Assembly (NCBI GenBank): GCA_963714875.1
Contig: CAVQQI010000011.1
Location: forward strand, 806,001-870,000
Length of the DNA stretch: 64,000 bases
Direction of reading: 5' to 3'
DNA from: JBAOHV01 sp963714875
GTDB lineage: Bacteria; Actinomycetota; Acidimicrobiia; Acidimicrobiales; Microtrichaceae
Position numbers and translations under genes: made by a program. This document shows, piece by piece, positions 27,298-36,850 of the stretch. The notes under the pieces were generated by a model. The model was not told the DNA's origin. It saw only the letters and a program-made list of their open reading frames with translations, and searched no databases. Within the stretch, counting starts at the first letter, position 1; each line of letters opens with the position of its first letter.

Positions 27298-28692
27298 CTA
27301 CCGGCGCGAGCCACGGCCGGCCCGGTCGCCGCCGGGATTTTCCGCGGCCGAAGCGTCCTCGGGCGCCGGAGCCGGCTCCGGCCCCGCACCCGAGGCAGGG
27401 CCCCAGGGCGTCGACCCGGCCCGCTCGGGGCGTCCTGCCAGACGCGCCGGGCGCACCAGCTGCGCGCCGAACCGGTCGCGAATCGCATCGACGGCACGGT
27501 TGGCCGCATCCCAGTCGCCGGGATCGACCCGGGCAGCTGCGCCGCCCCCCGGACCGCTGCCTCCTGCGGCACTGCCGGCCACGCCGGATCGGGTGCCGAG
27601 GTCGAGCGACAACTGCTGCCCGGCCGGCTCGTGGCCCAGGTTGGACACACCCACGCCGACCAACCGCACACCATGTGACACCGGCAGCAGGGCCAACATC
27701 GACCAGGCGGTGTCGAGCACGTCGGTGCCCCGGTCGGTCGGGGCACGCAAGGTCGTGGAGCGGGTCACGGTGGTGAAGTCCCCGTAGCGGACCTTCAGCT
27801 GCACCGTCCGACCGCGGTACCCGTGGTGGCGCAACCGCGCCGCGACCGCGTCGCTCATGCGCACCACTTCGGGGCGCAGCTGGTCCAACGAGGTGAGGTC
27901 GGCCGGGAAGGTCTCCTCGTGGCTGATCGACTTCGGCTCCGAATCGGGTACCACGGCGCGCTCGTCGCGACCGTGGGCCAGGTCGTGCAGATGGGTCGCC
28001 GCTCCCCTGCCGAGGCTGGTCACCAGCGCCGCGAACGGCGCCTCGGCCAGATCTCCGACGGTCCGGATGCCCAGGCGCTCGAGCTTGGCCAGCGTCGCCG
28101 GGCCGACACCCCACAGGTCCCCCACCGCGAGCGGGTGCAGGAAGGCGAGCTCGCGGCCCGGGGGGATCACGTGCACCCCCGAGCCCTCGACCGGACCTGC
28201 CCGGCTGGCACGCGGCTTGGCCCGGTTCGTGGCGAGCTTGGCCAGGAACTTGTTGCTCGCCACGCCGACCGAGCACGACAGCTGCTCCTCGTCGTGCACC
28301 CTGCGGCGCAGCCACGCGGCCACCTCCTCGGGCGGGCCCAGCAGCCGGCGGGTGCCGGAGATGTCGAGGAAGGCCTCGTCCAGGCTGAGCGGCTCCACCA
28401 GCGGCGTGATGGTGCGGAACAGCGCCATCAGCCGGCCCGACACCTGGGCGTAGTGGGGGTGGTCGCCCGCGAGGAACACCGCGTCGGGGCACAACCGTCG
28501 CGCCCGCAGCGACGGCATCGCCGAGTGCACGCCGTAGGAGCGCGCCTCGTAGGACGCTGCAGCGACCACGCCACGTGCGCCGGCGCCGCCGACGACCACC
28601 GGCCGGCCGGCAAGCTCCGGGCGACGCAGCAGCTCCACCGAGGCGTAGAAGGCGTCCATGTCGACGTGCAGGATGGTGCGCTCGACGCCCAC
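27298..28692 (-). CDS. dinB: DNA polymerase IV (Y-family)
   Basis: Error-prone translesion polymerase. From GTG 28692, 464 residues. HVDMDAFYASVE holds the first metal Asp and the steric-gate region; PLSLDEAFLDISG holds the second Asp-Glu pair; SCSVGVASNKFLAKLAT and VGDLWGVGPATLAKLERLGI (helix-hairpin-helix) follow; the little-finger domain covers about 245-350. The C-terminal 110 residues are an Ala/Pro/Gly-rich extension with no clear beta-clamp motif. The longer open frame upstream reads into the NUDIX gene and is not used. It lies five bases after that gene's stop, so they are probably co-transcribed. Confidence 0.92.
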   Translation of the reverse strand: MGVERTILHVDMDAFYASVELLRRPELAGRPVVVGGAGARGVVAAASYEARSYGVHSAMPSLRARRLCPDAVFLAGDHPHYAQVSGRLMALFRTITPLVEPLSLDEAFLDISGTRRLLGPPEEVAAWLRRRVHDEEQLSCSVGVASNKFLAKLATNRAKPRASRAGPVEGSGVHVIPPGRELAFLHPLAVGDLWGVGPATLAKLERLGIRTVGDLAEAPFAALVTSLGRGAATHLHDLAHGRDERAVVPDSEPKSISHEETFPADLTSLDQLRPEVVRMSDAVAARLRHHGYRGRTVQLKVRYGDFTTVTRSTTLRAPTDRGTDVLDTAWSMLALLPVSHGVRLVGVGVSNLGHEPAGQQLSLDLGTRSGVAGSAAGGSGPGGGAAARVDPGDWDAANRAVDAIRDRFGAQLVRPARLAGRPERAGSTPWGPASGAGPEPAPAPEDASAAENPGGDRAGRGSRR

Positions 28693-28697
28693 GGTGC

Positions 28698-29222
28698 TCA
28701 GCGCCGGGTGATCGACAGGTCGGCGATCGTCTCGCCCTCGACGGCATAGCGGAACACCGACAGCGCTGCCGCACGGTCGTCCATCCACTCCAGCAGCGGC
28801 TCGCGGACCCACGGGTGTGCGTCGCCGAGCCGCTCCGCGCACGACGCACACGGCACCCAGGCGGCGCCCACCACGATGCCGTCGGGGTCCGAGCCCACCG
28901 AGACCTGCCCCGCGACCTCGACCGCGCGGTGCACCTCGACGCGCAGTCGCCACCCCAGGCCGGGCGCTTCGGCGACGATCTCGTACACCGGCCCGTCCCA
29001 GGTCACCACCTGGAGCCCGGTCTCCTCCCGCACCTCGCGTGTCAGCCCGTCGAGCACCGCCTCACCGGGATCGATCACTCCCCCCGGCGGCGTCCAGTCC
29101 GTCTGGCCGTTGTGCCGACGGTTCTCGACCAGCAGCACCGAGTCCTCGGCTGCGTCGGCCGGCACGGCACCCCGGAGCGTCACCGCCTCGATCACCGCTC
29201 CCCCGACCACCCAGTCACGCAT
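28698..29222 (-). CDS. NUDIX hydrolase
   Basis: A 174-residue NUDIX protein. The box is complete: GGVIDPGE, AVLDGLT, REVREETGL at about residues 45-67, preceded by WTPPGG. RRHNGQTDW just before it resembles proteins that act on ADP-ribose or dinucleoside substrates, but the substrate cannot be assigned. ATG 29222 follows CAGACT by six bases (weak leaderless signature). Being next to dinB, it may sanitise nucleotides, but that is only context. Confidence 0.87.
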   Translation of the reverse strand: MRDWVVGGAVIEAVTLRGAVPADAAEDSVLLVENRRHNGQTDWTPPGGVIDPGEAVLDGLTREVREETGLQVVTWDGPVYEIVAEAPGLGWRLRVEVHRAVEVAGQVSVGSDPDGIVVGAAWVPCASCAERLGDAHPWVREPLLEWMDDRAAALSVFRYAVEGETIADLSITRR

Positions 29223-29397
29223 CACCAGAGTCTGCCAGTGCAGCGGGTGTCGATGAGGTGCACACCACGCACCCCGGTTGCGGGCAGCGGGTGGCTGGCA
29301 GACGCACCCGACCGCCACGAATGCAGTGACGGCCTGCGCCCGTGGTGCATGATGCTGTGGCGCGGGCGGATCCACGAGCCCGCACTCAGGGGGACTG

Positions 29398-30850
29398 ATG
29401 ACACACACATCCAGCAAGCGACTGCTGACCGCACTCATCGCCATGGTCGCGGCACTCGCGCTGCTCGCCACGGCGTGCGGCGACTCGGACGAGAGCGGGG
29501 ACGGCGGCGACGATGCCAGCAGCAGCGAGTCCGGCACCCTCACGGTCCCCGGCGACCACGAGACGATCCAGGCAGCGGTCGATGCTGCCAGCCCCGGCGA
29601 CCTGATCCTGATCGATTCCGGCGTCTACACCGAGGCCGTCAAGGTCACCACCGAGAACCTGACGATCCGGGGGCTGGACCGCAACAACGTCATCCTCGAC
29701 GGCGAGTTCGAACGGGACAACGGCATCTTCGTCGTCGAGGCGGACGGCGTGGCGGTGGAGAACATGACCGCCCGCAACTACACCTCGAACGGGTTCTTCT
29801 GGACCGGCGTCGAGGGCTACCGCGGGTCCTACCTGACCGCGTACCGCAACGGCGACTACGGCATCTACGCGTTCGACTCGGTCAAGGGCCAGCTCGACAA
29901 CTCGCTCGGTTCGGGCAGCCCCGACGCCGGCTTCTACATCGGCGAGTGCTACCCGTGCGACGCGGTGATCGACAACGTGATCTCGGAGTACAACGGGCTG
30001 GGCTACTCCGGCACCAACTCGGGCGGCAACCTCAAGATCGTCAACTCGACGTTCCGCAACAACCGGGCCGGCATCGTGCCCAACAGCGGCAGCTACGAGC
30101 TGTGCTACCCCGGCCGCGAGTCGACCGTCGTCGGCAACCTTGTCCACGACAACAACGAGCTCGACAACCCCGCCATCGACGTCGCGCTGCTCGCACAGGG
30201 CAACGGCATCCTGCTGGCCGGCGCGGTGCGCACCACCGTGGAGCGCAACCGGGTCTGGAACCACGACCGCACCGGCATCGGCCTCGTCCCCTTCCCCGAG
30301 GAGGACGCCAGCGACCTGGCCCCGCCCGCCTCGGAGTGGGACACGCCGTGCTCGGAGACCAAGGACGAGCCCGTCGAGCCGATCTCCGACGAGGACTGCA
30401 AGGCCGTCGACGGGCTGCTCGCCGGCTGCGCCGTGGTCTGGAACCCCTTCGAGAACCGTGTGATCGGCAACGTCGTCGAGGGCTCCGGCGCTGCTGACCT
30501 GGCCGTCGGCACCGTCGACCTGCTCCAGACCGGTGAGACCACCGACACCCTGGACAACTGCTTCTCGGACAACACCTTCAGCACCTCCGCGCCGGCATCG
30601 ACTCGAGCAGCTCGCGCCGTGCGACGGCGAGGGCAGCGGCGACTGGAACGCCGAACCGCTGGACCTGCTGACGCTGCTGGGCCAGCCCGCCGATGCACCG
30701 CCGGAGGACGCCTACAAGACCACGCCGGAGCCGGGCGACCAGCCCAACATGCCCGACGCTGCCACCGCCCCGGCACGTCCCGCGACCGACGTGCCCTTCG
30801 ACGTGGACGTCGACTCGATCGAGGTTCCGGCGAAGCCGTCGGGTTCATGA
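29398..30850 (+). CDS. Secreted right-handed parallel beta-helix lipoprotein, one frame break
   Basis: A 483-residue exported protein after correction. The signal peptide ends ALLATAC, a likely lipobox with Cys27, followed by an Asp/Gly/Ser linker. GDHETIQAAVDAASPGD starts a pectate-lyase-like beta-helix; repeated Asn-rich turns (NLTIRGLDRNNVILDG, VAVENMTARNYTSNGF, GNLKIVNSTFRNNRAGI) mark coils up to about residue 390. The frame breaks near 30600 and continues as LEQLAPCDGEGSGDWNAEP to a stop at 30850 that overlaps the DUF1996 start (ATGA). One extra base explains the break. Such helices are found in polysaccharide lyases and NosD/CASH proteins; the substrate is unknown. Confidence 0.82.
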
Positions 30851-31821
30851 GGCGTCGGGCCTCGTCGGTCACGTTCGCCGCGGCGGTCGCGCTCTGCGTC
30901 GTGGTCGTGGCAGCGTGCACCGACGGACCCGATCCCATGGCCGCGGACCTCGCCGCCACCTCCGATCCTCACTCCCACCACCACGGCACCATGGCGATGA
31001 CGACCCTGCCGCCGGCCGGAGCTGCGGCGCCGACCCGACACCTGGGCCCCCAGGGGCGCGTCGGGCAGTTCGTGATCGAGTGCGGGCACAGCCACACGGC
31101 CCCCGACGACCCGATCGTCTTCCCCGAGCAGCCCGGCATGTCGCACAGCCACGACTTCTTCGGCAACGAGGGTGTCGATGCCTTCTCGACCCTGGAGTCG
31201 CTGCTCGAAGCCGGCACCACCTGCCAGAACACCAAGGACACCGCGTCGTACTGGGCGCCGACGTTGCTCGATGACGGCGAACCGGTCGAACCGACGTTGG
31301 GAACCGCCTACTACCGGGCGGCTCCCGGCGTCGAGACGACCGAGGTCGAGCCCTATCCACCGGGGATGAAGATGATCGCCGGCGACATGACGCTGACCGA
31401 GCCCGGCCCGCTCGACACCGCAGGGTGGGCGTGCGGCGTGTCGACCCGGCTGCACCCCGAGCCACCCGACTGCCCCACCAGCGCACCGCTGCGCGGGGTC
31501 ATCACGTTCCAGGACTGCTGGGACGGCGAGCGCGTCGACAGCGCGGATCACCGGTCCCACGTCGCCAACAGCGTGGAGGGAGTCTGCCCGTCCAGCCACC
31601 CGGTGCACATCCCCCAGCTGACCTTCGCCGTGTCGTACCCGATCTCGGGCGACGACCACGACCTGACGCTGGCGTCAGGATCGGTCTACGGCCTGCACTC
31701 CGACTTCTTCAACGCGTGGGACCAGGACGAACTGGTCGAGCGTGTCGAGCTCTGCCTGCACCGCGACGCCGTCTGCGGGCTGTCCTCGAACCGATCCGAG
31801 GAACCGCTCTTCTCCGGATGA
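30847..31821 (+). CDS. DUF1996 domain lipoprotein
   Basis: A 324-residue exported protein. The signal peptide ends VVVVAAC (lipobox, Cys about 23), followed by a His-rich stretch (HSHHHG). The DUF1996 core is clear: FVIECGHSHTAPDDPIVFPE, GMSHSHDFFGNEGVD, TASYWAPTLLDDG and HPVHIPQLTFAVSYP. The many conserved His residues could bind metal. The domain is common in fungal and actinobacterial secreted proteins and has no assigned activity. It is translationally coupled to the beta-helix gene, so both probably act on the same surface target. Confidence 0.88.
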   Translation: MRRRASSVTFAAAVALCVVVVAACTDGPDPMAADLAATSDPHSHHHGTMAMTTLPPAGAAAPTRHLGPQGRVGQFVIECGHSHTAPDDPIVFPEQPGMSHSHDFFGNEGVDAFSTLESLLEAGTTCQNTKDTASYWAPTLLDDGEPVEPTLGTAYYRAAPGVETTEVEPYPPGMKMIAGDMTLTEPGPLDTAGWACGVSTRLHPEPPDCPTSAPLRGVITFQDCWDGERVDSADHRSHVANSVEGVCPSSHPVHIPQLTFAVSYPISGDDHDLTLASGSVYGLHSDFFNAWDQDELVERVELCLHRDAVCGLSSNRSEEPLFSG

Positions 31822-31852
31822 CCGCGACCGTTGCGCGGTCCGGGCAGCTGGA

Positions 31853-32302
31853 TCAGGCGTCCGCGACGCGGACGCGACCGTCCATGCCCGCCGACGGCGT
31901 GCCGTGCAGCGAGCAGTAGTAGGGATAGAGCCCGGGCTCGTCGAACGTGAGCACCGCGGTGTCACCCGGCTGCAGTTCGTCGGTCGGGATCGCCTCGAAC
32001 TGCGACTCGTCGACCGGGATGACGTTGTGGTCGTTGCGACCCTTGTTGTCGAAGGTGATCTCGGTTCCCGGCGACACCGTGACGAACTGGGGAACGAAGG
32101 TGTTGTCCCGGGCCTCGATGACGATCTCGGCCTGACCGGTCATGTCGACGAACTCGTCGTCGGGCACCTCGGGCAGTTCCTCGGTCGGGTCGGGCGCAGC
32201 GGAACTGCCCCCGTCGGTCGACTCATCGCCGCATCCCACTGCCACCGATGACACGAGCACCATCGCCACCACCATCGACAAGAACCGTCCACGAGCACGC
32301 AT
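31853..32302 (-). CDS. Plastocyanin-like cupredoxin lipoprotein
   Basis: A 149-residue exported blue-copper protein. Signal peptide with Cys24 in VAVGC, an acidic linker, then a cupredoxin domain from about residue 58. Type 1 copper ligands are visible: His in GRNDHNVIPV, Cys and His in YPYYCSLHG, and Met in AGMDGRV. It probably shuttles electrons or binds copper at the outer face of the membrane. Convergent with the DUF1996 gene across 31 bases. TATCGT lies eight bases before the ATG. Confidence 0.9.
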   Translation of the reverse strand: MRARGRFLSMVVAMVLVSSVAVGCGDESTDGGSSAAPDPTEELPEVPDDEFVDMTGQAEIVIEARDNTFVPQFVTVSPGTEITFDNKGRNDHNVIPVDESQFEAIPTDELQPGDTAVLTFDEPGLYPYYCSLHGTPSAGMDGRVRVADA

Positions 32303-32386
32303 GGACGGCGACGATACTGCTCCGCCGACGCAGCGGCGCGATCTGAGCGCCGGAGCGCCTGCGCCGGATCGACGGTCGGTTGGAGC

Positions 32387-33124
32387 TCAGTCGCGGACCT
32401 GGACCGGTCCGGGTGTGCCGTCGGGCAGCCGCTCCTGCACCACCGCGTCACCGATCTCGGTCTCGACGGCGGCAGGCGCGTTCGCTCCGTCGCCGGAGCT
32501 CGCCGGGGTCGCCTCGCTGTCGTTGGTCACCAGCAGCAACAACCCGGCGGTGGTGGCCGCGACGACGAGGCCGATCGCGGGGATCAGGACCCTGTTGCGC
32601 AGTCGGTGCATCCGGGGTTCCACCAGGTCGACCGAGTCCAGCATCATCTGGCGCAGCTCGGCTTCGATCTCGTCCGCCGGGCGCTGCAGGGACGTGCCCA
32701 ACACCGCCAGGTCGGGCGTCCGCAGCGTCACCTCGCGGCCGACCGGGATGTCGCGCATCGCGTAGACCATCGCCAGGTACTGCGTGAGCACCTCTCGATC
32801 CTGTGCGACGTCGCCACCCAGGCTGACCTGGCGCGACCCGACTCCCAGCACGCCCTCGTCCAGATCGATCACCAACCGGGATCGTGCGGGGATCAACGAG
32901 GTCGTCTCGATCCCGTACAGGCTGCTCAGCACCTCGAGATCGGCATCCAGGACGGGGCGCCGCCCGGTCTCCACCTCGAGCAGGTCCACCGGCGTCCAGG
33001 CGTCGCCGAGCGCCTCGGCGGCCTCGGTCAGGCTGTACCCGCCGACGAGGCGCGCATCCGCGAGCAGTCCTCCCAGTCGCTTCGGCGGAAGGAGCACCTC
33101 CGGTGAGAGTTCTTCGATCTGCAT
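32387..33124 (-). CDS. Membrane-anchored helix-turn-helix protein
   Basis: A 245-residue protein. Residues about 16-75 resemble an XRE-type helix-turn-helix (LGGLLADARLVGGYSLTEAAEAL, then a second helix region TPVDLLEVETGRRPVLDADL), the middle is acidic and helical, one membrane helix lies at about 193-212 (IPAIGLVVAATTAGLLLLV), and a short extracytoplasmic tail follows. The layout recalls RodZ, but the family is not certain. The start at ATG 33124 has GGAG eight bases upstream. Divergent from the membrane protein at 33272. Confidence 0.7.
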   Translation of the reverse strand: MQIEELSPEVLLPPKRLGGLLADARLVGGYSLTEAAEALGDAWTPVDLLEVETGRRPVLDADLEVLSSLYGIETTSLIPARSRLVIDLDEGVLGVGSRQVSLGGDVAQDREVLTQYLAMVYAMRDIPVGREVTLRTPDLAVLGTSLQRPADEIEAELRQMMLDSVDLVEPRMHRLRNRVLIPAIGLVVAATTAGLLLLVTNDSEATPASSGDGANAPAAVETEIGDAVVQERLPDGTPGPVQVRD

Positions 33125-33259
33125 CCCAACACTCCATGAACGGTGGCCCGACACTTCTCGATCGGCAGCCCCCGCGGCACGCTTGACCTTTGTCCGCTGG
33201 GTCGTTCCACCCAGCGGTCGGGGTCGGGGGTGACGACACGGGGCGCCGCGCTGCGGCCC

Positions 33260-33265
33260 TAACAT
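33260..33265 (+). promoter_or_regulatory. -10 element for 33272 operon
   Basis: TAACAT followed by six bases and the GTG start at 33272. A strong leaderless signature. Confidence 0.6.
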
Positions 33266-33271
33266 CTGCAC

Positions 33272-33583
33272 GTGCCCGAACCAGTGACACCGGCCGACCC
33301 AGAGTCCCAGCTGCCGTCGGTGCTGGCCCGGGTGATCGCGTTCGCCTCGGTGCTGATCGGCGGTGCTGCGGGCGGCATGATCGGCTACGCGTTCGCGGAG
33401 ATCGGCGGGTTCGACGGCGCCGCTGGCGGCGTGGTGGCGCTGCTGTCGGCGCTCGTAGGGGCCGGCGGCGTCGCCGTGGTGGCGGTCCTGACGCTGCGGG
33501 CCTTCGGCGAGTGGGAGACCATCCGCTCGTCCGGCGAACGATCGACCCGTCGGCAGGCCAGCGATGCCGACGAGGGACGCTGA
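33272..33583 (+). CDS. Small membrane protein of unknown function
   Basis: 103 residues with two glycine-rich hydrophobic segments (about 20-44 and 50-76) and a charged C-terminal tail. No family is recognised. GTG start with a leaderless -10. The inositol monophosphatase family gene starts four bases after its stop, so the pair is co-transcribed. Confidence 0.7.
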   Translation: MPEPVTPADPESQLPSVLARVIAFASVLIGGAAGGMIGYAFAEIGGFDGAAGGVVALLSALVGAGGVAVVAVLTLRAFGEWETIRSSGERSTRRQASDADEGR

Positions 33584-33586
33584 GGC

Positions 33587-34432
33587 GTGCAGGACAGCGT
33601 CGAGACATCTCACCCGGAACCCGACGGAGCACTGCTCGACGAGCTGCTCGCCGTTGCCCACGCTGCGGCGGCTGCGGCGGTCGACCTGATCCACACCCGA
33701 CGTCCGGCGGTGTTCGGCGTCGAGGCCAAGTCCAGCGCCACCGACATGGTGACCGAGATGGACACCGCCTCGGAACGCCTGATCCGGTCGATCATCACTG
33801 CCCACCGCCCCACCGACGCGGTCATCGGCGAAGAGGGTGGGCACGTCGACGGCACCGACGCAGCGTCGGCGGCGCCGGTGACCTGGTGTGTCGACCCGAT
33901 CGACGGTACGACCAACTACGTCTACGACCACCCGGGCTACAACGTGTCCATCGCAGCGACGATCGCCGGACGCACGGTGGCCGCGGTGGTCGCCGATCCC
34001 ACCCACCGGCGCACCTACTCCGCCTCGGTGGGACGAGGCGCCTACTGCAACGGCACACAGCTGCGACTCGGCAGCGCCGCACCACTCGATCGCTCGCTCG
34101 TCGCCACCGGGTTCGCCTATGACCCCGGTCGACGCGGACGTCAGGGCGTGGTCGTCGGCCAGCTCGTGCCCCGGGTGCGCGACATACGCCGGATGGGCGC
34201 TGCCGCGCTCGACCTGTGCTCGGTGGCAGCGGGTCGAGTGGACGCCTACTTCGAGATGGGCCTGTCCCCGTGGGACCTGGCCGCCGGGGCGCTGATCGCC
34301 GAGGAAGCCGGCGCCCGCACGGGTTCGATCGACGGGGGTCCGGTGCGACCGGAGTCGGTGTTGGTGGCCCATCCCGACCGATTCGACGAGCTCCGCGATC
34401 TGCTCGTCGAGCTGGGTGCCGACCGGGTCTGA
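33587..34432 (+). CDS. Inositol monophosphatase family phosphatase
   Basis: A 281-residue Mg-dependent, Li-sensitive type phosphatase. GEEGG supplies the metal-binding Glu pair, WCVDPIDGTTNYVYDHPGY the central DPxDGTTN motif, and LSPWDLAAGALIAEEAGA the C-terminal WDxAAG motif. Actinobacterial members dephosphorylate inositol-1-phosphate, histidinol phosphate or fructose-1,6-bisphosphate; sequence alone does not say which. GTG start, coupled to the upstream membrane protein. Confidence 0.9.
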   Translation: MQDSVETSHPEPDGALLDELLAVAHAAAAAAVDLIHTRRPAVFGVEAKSSATDMVTEMDTASERLIRSIITAHRPTDAVIGEEGGHVDGTDAASAAPVTWCVDPIDGTTNYVYDHPGYNVSIAATIAGRTVAAVVADPTHRRTYSASVGRGAYCNGTQLRLGSAAPLDRSLVATGFAYDPGRRGRQGVVVGQLVPRVRDIRRMGAAALDLCSVAAGRVDAYFEMGLSPWDLAAGALIAEEAGARTGSIDGGPVRPESVLVAHPDRFDELRDLLVELGADRV

Positions 34433-34476
34433 GCGCCGGTCACCCGGGACGGGCCCCGATGGGCGACAATGGTCGG

Positions 34477-35157
34477 GTGGGTACGAGAATTCTGTACGTC
34501 GAGGACGACCAACGCATCCGGGGCTCGGTGAAGCTCGCGCTCGAGGACGAGGGGTGGGCCGTCGAGGAGGCCGAGACCGGCGAGGACGCCATCGTCAGCT
34601 TCGATCGGGCCCCCACCGAGGTCGTGCTGATCGACATCATGCTGCCCGGGATCGACGGGTTCGAGGTGTGCCGGTCCATCCGACGCCAGAGCGACGTGCC
34701 GATCATCATGGTCACCGCCCGCGCCGACACCCACGACGTGGTGGCCGGGCTCGAGGCCGGCGCGGACGACTACATGACCAAGCCGTTGCAGCCCAAGGAG
34801 CTGTCGGCACGGATCCGGGCGCTGCTGCGGCGGGCGCGGCCCACCAACCCGAGCAACCCACGCCTCCGGTTCGGCGACCTCGAGATCATCCCCTCCGAGG
34901 GTGTCGTCACGCGGGACGGCGAGCAGGTCCACCTGACCAAGACGGAGTTCCGCCTGCTGGTCGAGCTCGCCAACCAACCGGGGAAGGTCTTCTCCCGCGA
35001 GGACCTGCTCGAGAGGGTCTGGGGTCACGGCGTGTTCGGCGACGGCCGGCTCGTCGACGTGCACGTCCGGCGACTGCGCACCAAGGTCGAGTCCGACCCC
35101 GCCAACCCCCGTCACGTCGTGACGGTGCGCGGCCTCGGCTACAAGATCCAGGCGTGA
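34477..35157 (+). CDS. mtrA: MtrA-like OmpR-family response regulator
   Basis: A 226-residue two-domain regulator. The receiver has ILYVEDDQR (acidic pocket), phosphorylatable Asp in VLIDIMLPGIDGFEV, VTARADT and the Lys in DYMTKPLQPKEL. The winged-helix domain has LTKTEFRLLVEL and VDVHVRRLRTKVE. I prefer GTG 34477 to ATG 34459 because GACAAT lies six bases before it and the protein then starts next to the first beta strand. It is followed by a kinase and a GerMN lipoprotein, the order of the actinobacterial mtrAB-lpqB operon; MtrA controls division and cell-wall genes there. Confidence 0.88.
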   Translation: MGTRILYVEDDQRIRGSVKLALEDEGWAVEEAETGEDAIVSFDRAPTEVVLIDIMLPGIDGFEVCRSIRRQSDVPIIMVTARADTHDVVAGLEAGADDYMTKPLQPKELSARIRALLRRARPTNPSNPRLRFGDLEIIPSEGVVTRDGEQVHLTKTEFRLLVELANQPGKVFSREDLLERVWGHGVFGDGRLVDVHVRRLRTKVESDPANPRHVVTVRGLGYKIQA

Positions 35158-35209
35158 CGCACGCGTCCATGACCGGGACCACCGTCGCCACGACGCCGGG
35201 GACGGTCGG

Positions 35210-36850
35210 ATGAGTCCAGCAGCGCAGGAGCAGCCCGAGCGCCGCACCCTGCTGCGCGGCCTGCAGATCGGGCTGCGCGGCCGGGTGACCATGGCGGTCG
35301 CGCTCGTCGGGCTGCTGTTGTCCATCGTGCTGTCGGTCACGACGGTGACCGTGGCACGCAACACCTTGTTGACCGCGCGCGAGGATGCGCTGACGCGCCA
35401 GGCACTGGACAACTCCGAGACCATCCGTGGCGGCATCGACAACGCCGAGGCCGCCGATCTCCAGACCCTGTTGAACTCCCTGCCCGCCGGCGGCGTGCCG
35501 GCACTCAGCGTGACCGGGTCCGACGGCCGGCCGGTGTCGGTCAGCGTGGACGGTCGCTTCGGCATCGACGCGCTGCCGGCGGCGCTGCGGGAACAGGTCG
35601 TCGAGGAACGAGAGGGCGGGATCATGCGGTTCGAGTCCGACGGCGAGGCACTCGTCGCGGTCGGACTCCCCCTGCCCGACAGCGACGCCTCGTACTTCGA
35701 GGTCAACCAGCTCGACGACATCCAGACCGCGGTCCGCACCCTCAGCCTCACCCTGATCGTGGTCACCGCGCTCGCCACGCTGCTCGCGATGGCGCTCGGG
35801 TTCTGGACCAGCCGCTATGCGCTGCTCCCCCTTCGCCGCATCGGCGCAGCTGCGGAATCCGTGGCGCTCGGCCAGCTCGACACCCGCATCGACTACGACG
35901 ACTACGCGAACGACGTGGACCTGGCTCCGCTCGTGGCGAACTTCAACGACATGGTCTCCGCACTCCAACAGCGCATCGATCGCGATGCCCGGTTCGCGAG
36001 CGACGTCAGCCACGAGCTGCGGTCCCCGTTGACCACCCTGAACGCATCGATCGACGTGCTGATGAACACCCGGGACCAGCTCTCGGACCGCTCACAACAT
36101 GCACTCGACCTGCTGAACCTCGACATGCAGCGCTTCACCCAACTGGTCGAGGATCTCCTCGAGATCTCCCGCTTCGACGCCGGCGCGGTCCGTCTGGAGC
36201 TCGACGAGGTGGCGCTCGTACCGGCGATCGAGGCTGCGGTCCGTGCCACCACCGGCCAACGGGTGCCGGTCGACGCCGACCCGCGGCTCGACGGCGTCGT
36301 CGTGTCGATCGACAAACGCCGCCTCATGCGCATCCTCGCCAACTTCCTGGACAACGCCGCCAAGTACGCCGGCGGCGCAACGGCGGTGTACGTCGAGCTC
36401 CACGACGCGGACCCGGTCGGCAGCGCGGTCGGCACCACCGCCGGCTCGTCCGCTGCCGGTGCGACGGCCGCAGAGCCGACGGTGCACATCGCGGTCGAGG
36501 ACGAGGGCCCCGGCGTGCCGGAAGCGGAACGGAGCCGCATCTTCGACCGGTTCAGCCGCGGCGACCAGGGTGGCAGCCGGGGCATGGACATCGGCGTCGG
36601 TCTGGGTCTGGCGCTGGCGGCGGAGCACGCACGACTACAGGGCGGCCGGGTCTGGGTCGAGGATCGTCATGACGGAGGCCAGGGTGCGCGTTTCGTCGTG
36701 GAGCTGCCGCTGCTCGAGGATCTCGACAGCGACTCCGGCGGCGAGCGCGGCCATCTGGCCGAGGTGACCAGGGAGGAAGCCGACTCGTTCGCCCTGACCG
36801 GCGAACTGCCCGTGGTCCGCATCGACCCCGCAGAACAAGGAACGCCATGA
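35210..36850 (+). CDS. mtrB: MtrB-like sensor histidine kinase
   Basis: A 546-residue membrane kinase: TM1 about 27-48, an extracytoplasmic sensor of about 130 residues, TM2 about 185-203, HAMP (about 200-255), the H-box FASDVSHELRSPLTTL with the phospho-His near residue 270, N-box NFLDNAAKYAGG, G1 box VEDEGPGVP and G2 box GVGLGLALAAEH. A Gly/Ala/Thr insert separates the N and G1 boxes. An acidic tail of 40 residues follows. It pairs with the adjacent response regulator and ends in an ATGA overlap with the lipoprotein gene. Confidence 0.88.
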   Translation: MSPAAQEQPERRTLLRGLQIGLRGRVTMAVALVGLLLSIVLSVTTVTVARNTLLTAREDALTRQALDNSETIRGGIDNAEAADLQTLLNSLPAGGVPALSVTGSDGRPVSVSVDGRFGIDALPAALREQVVEEREGGIMRFESDGEALVAVGLPLPDSDASYFEVNQLDDIQTAVRTLSLTLIVVTALATLLAMALGFWTSRYALLPLRRIGAAAESVALGQLDTRIDYDDYANDVDLAPLVANFNDMVSALQQRIDRDARFASDVSHELRSPLTTLNASIDVLMNTRDQLSDRSQHALDLLNLDMQRFTQLVEDLLEISRFDAGAVRLELDEVALVPAIEAAVRATTGQRVPVDADPRLDGVVVSIDKRRLMRILANFLDNAAKYAGGATAVYVELHDADPVGSAVGTTAGSSAAGATAAEPTVHIAVEDEGPGVPEAERSRIFDRFSRGDQGGSRGMDIGVGLGLALAAEHARLQGGRVWVEDRHDGGQGARFVVELPLLEDLDSDSGGERGHLAEVTREEADSFALTGELPVVRIDPAEQGTP

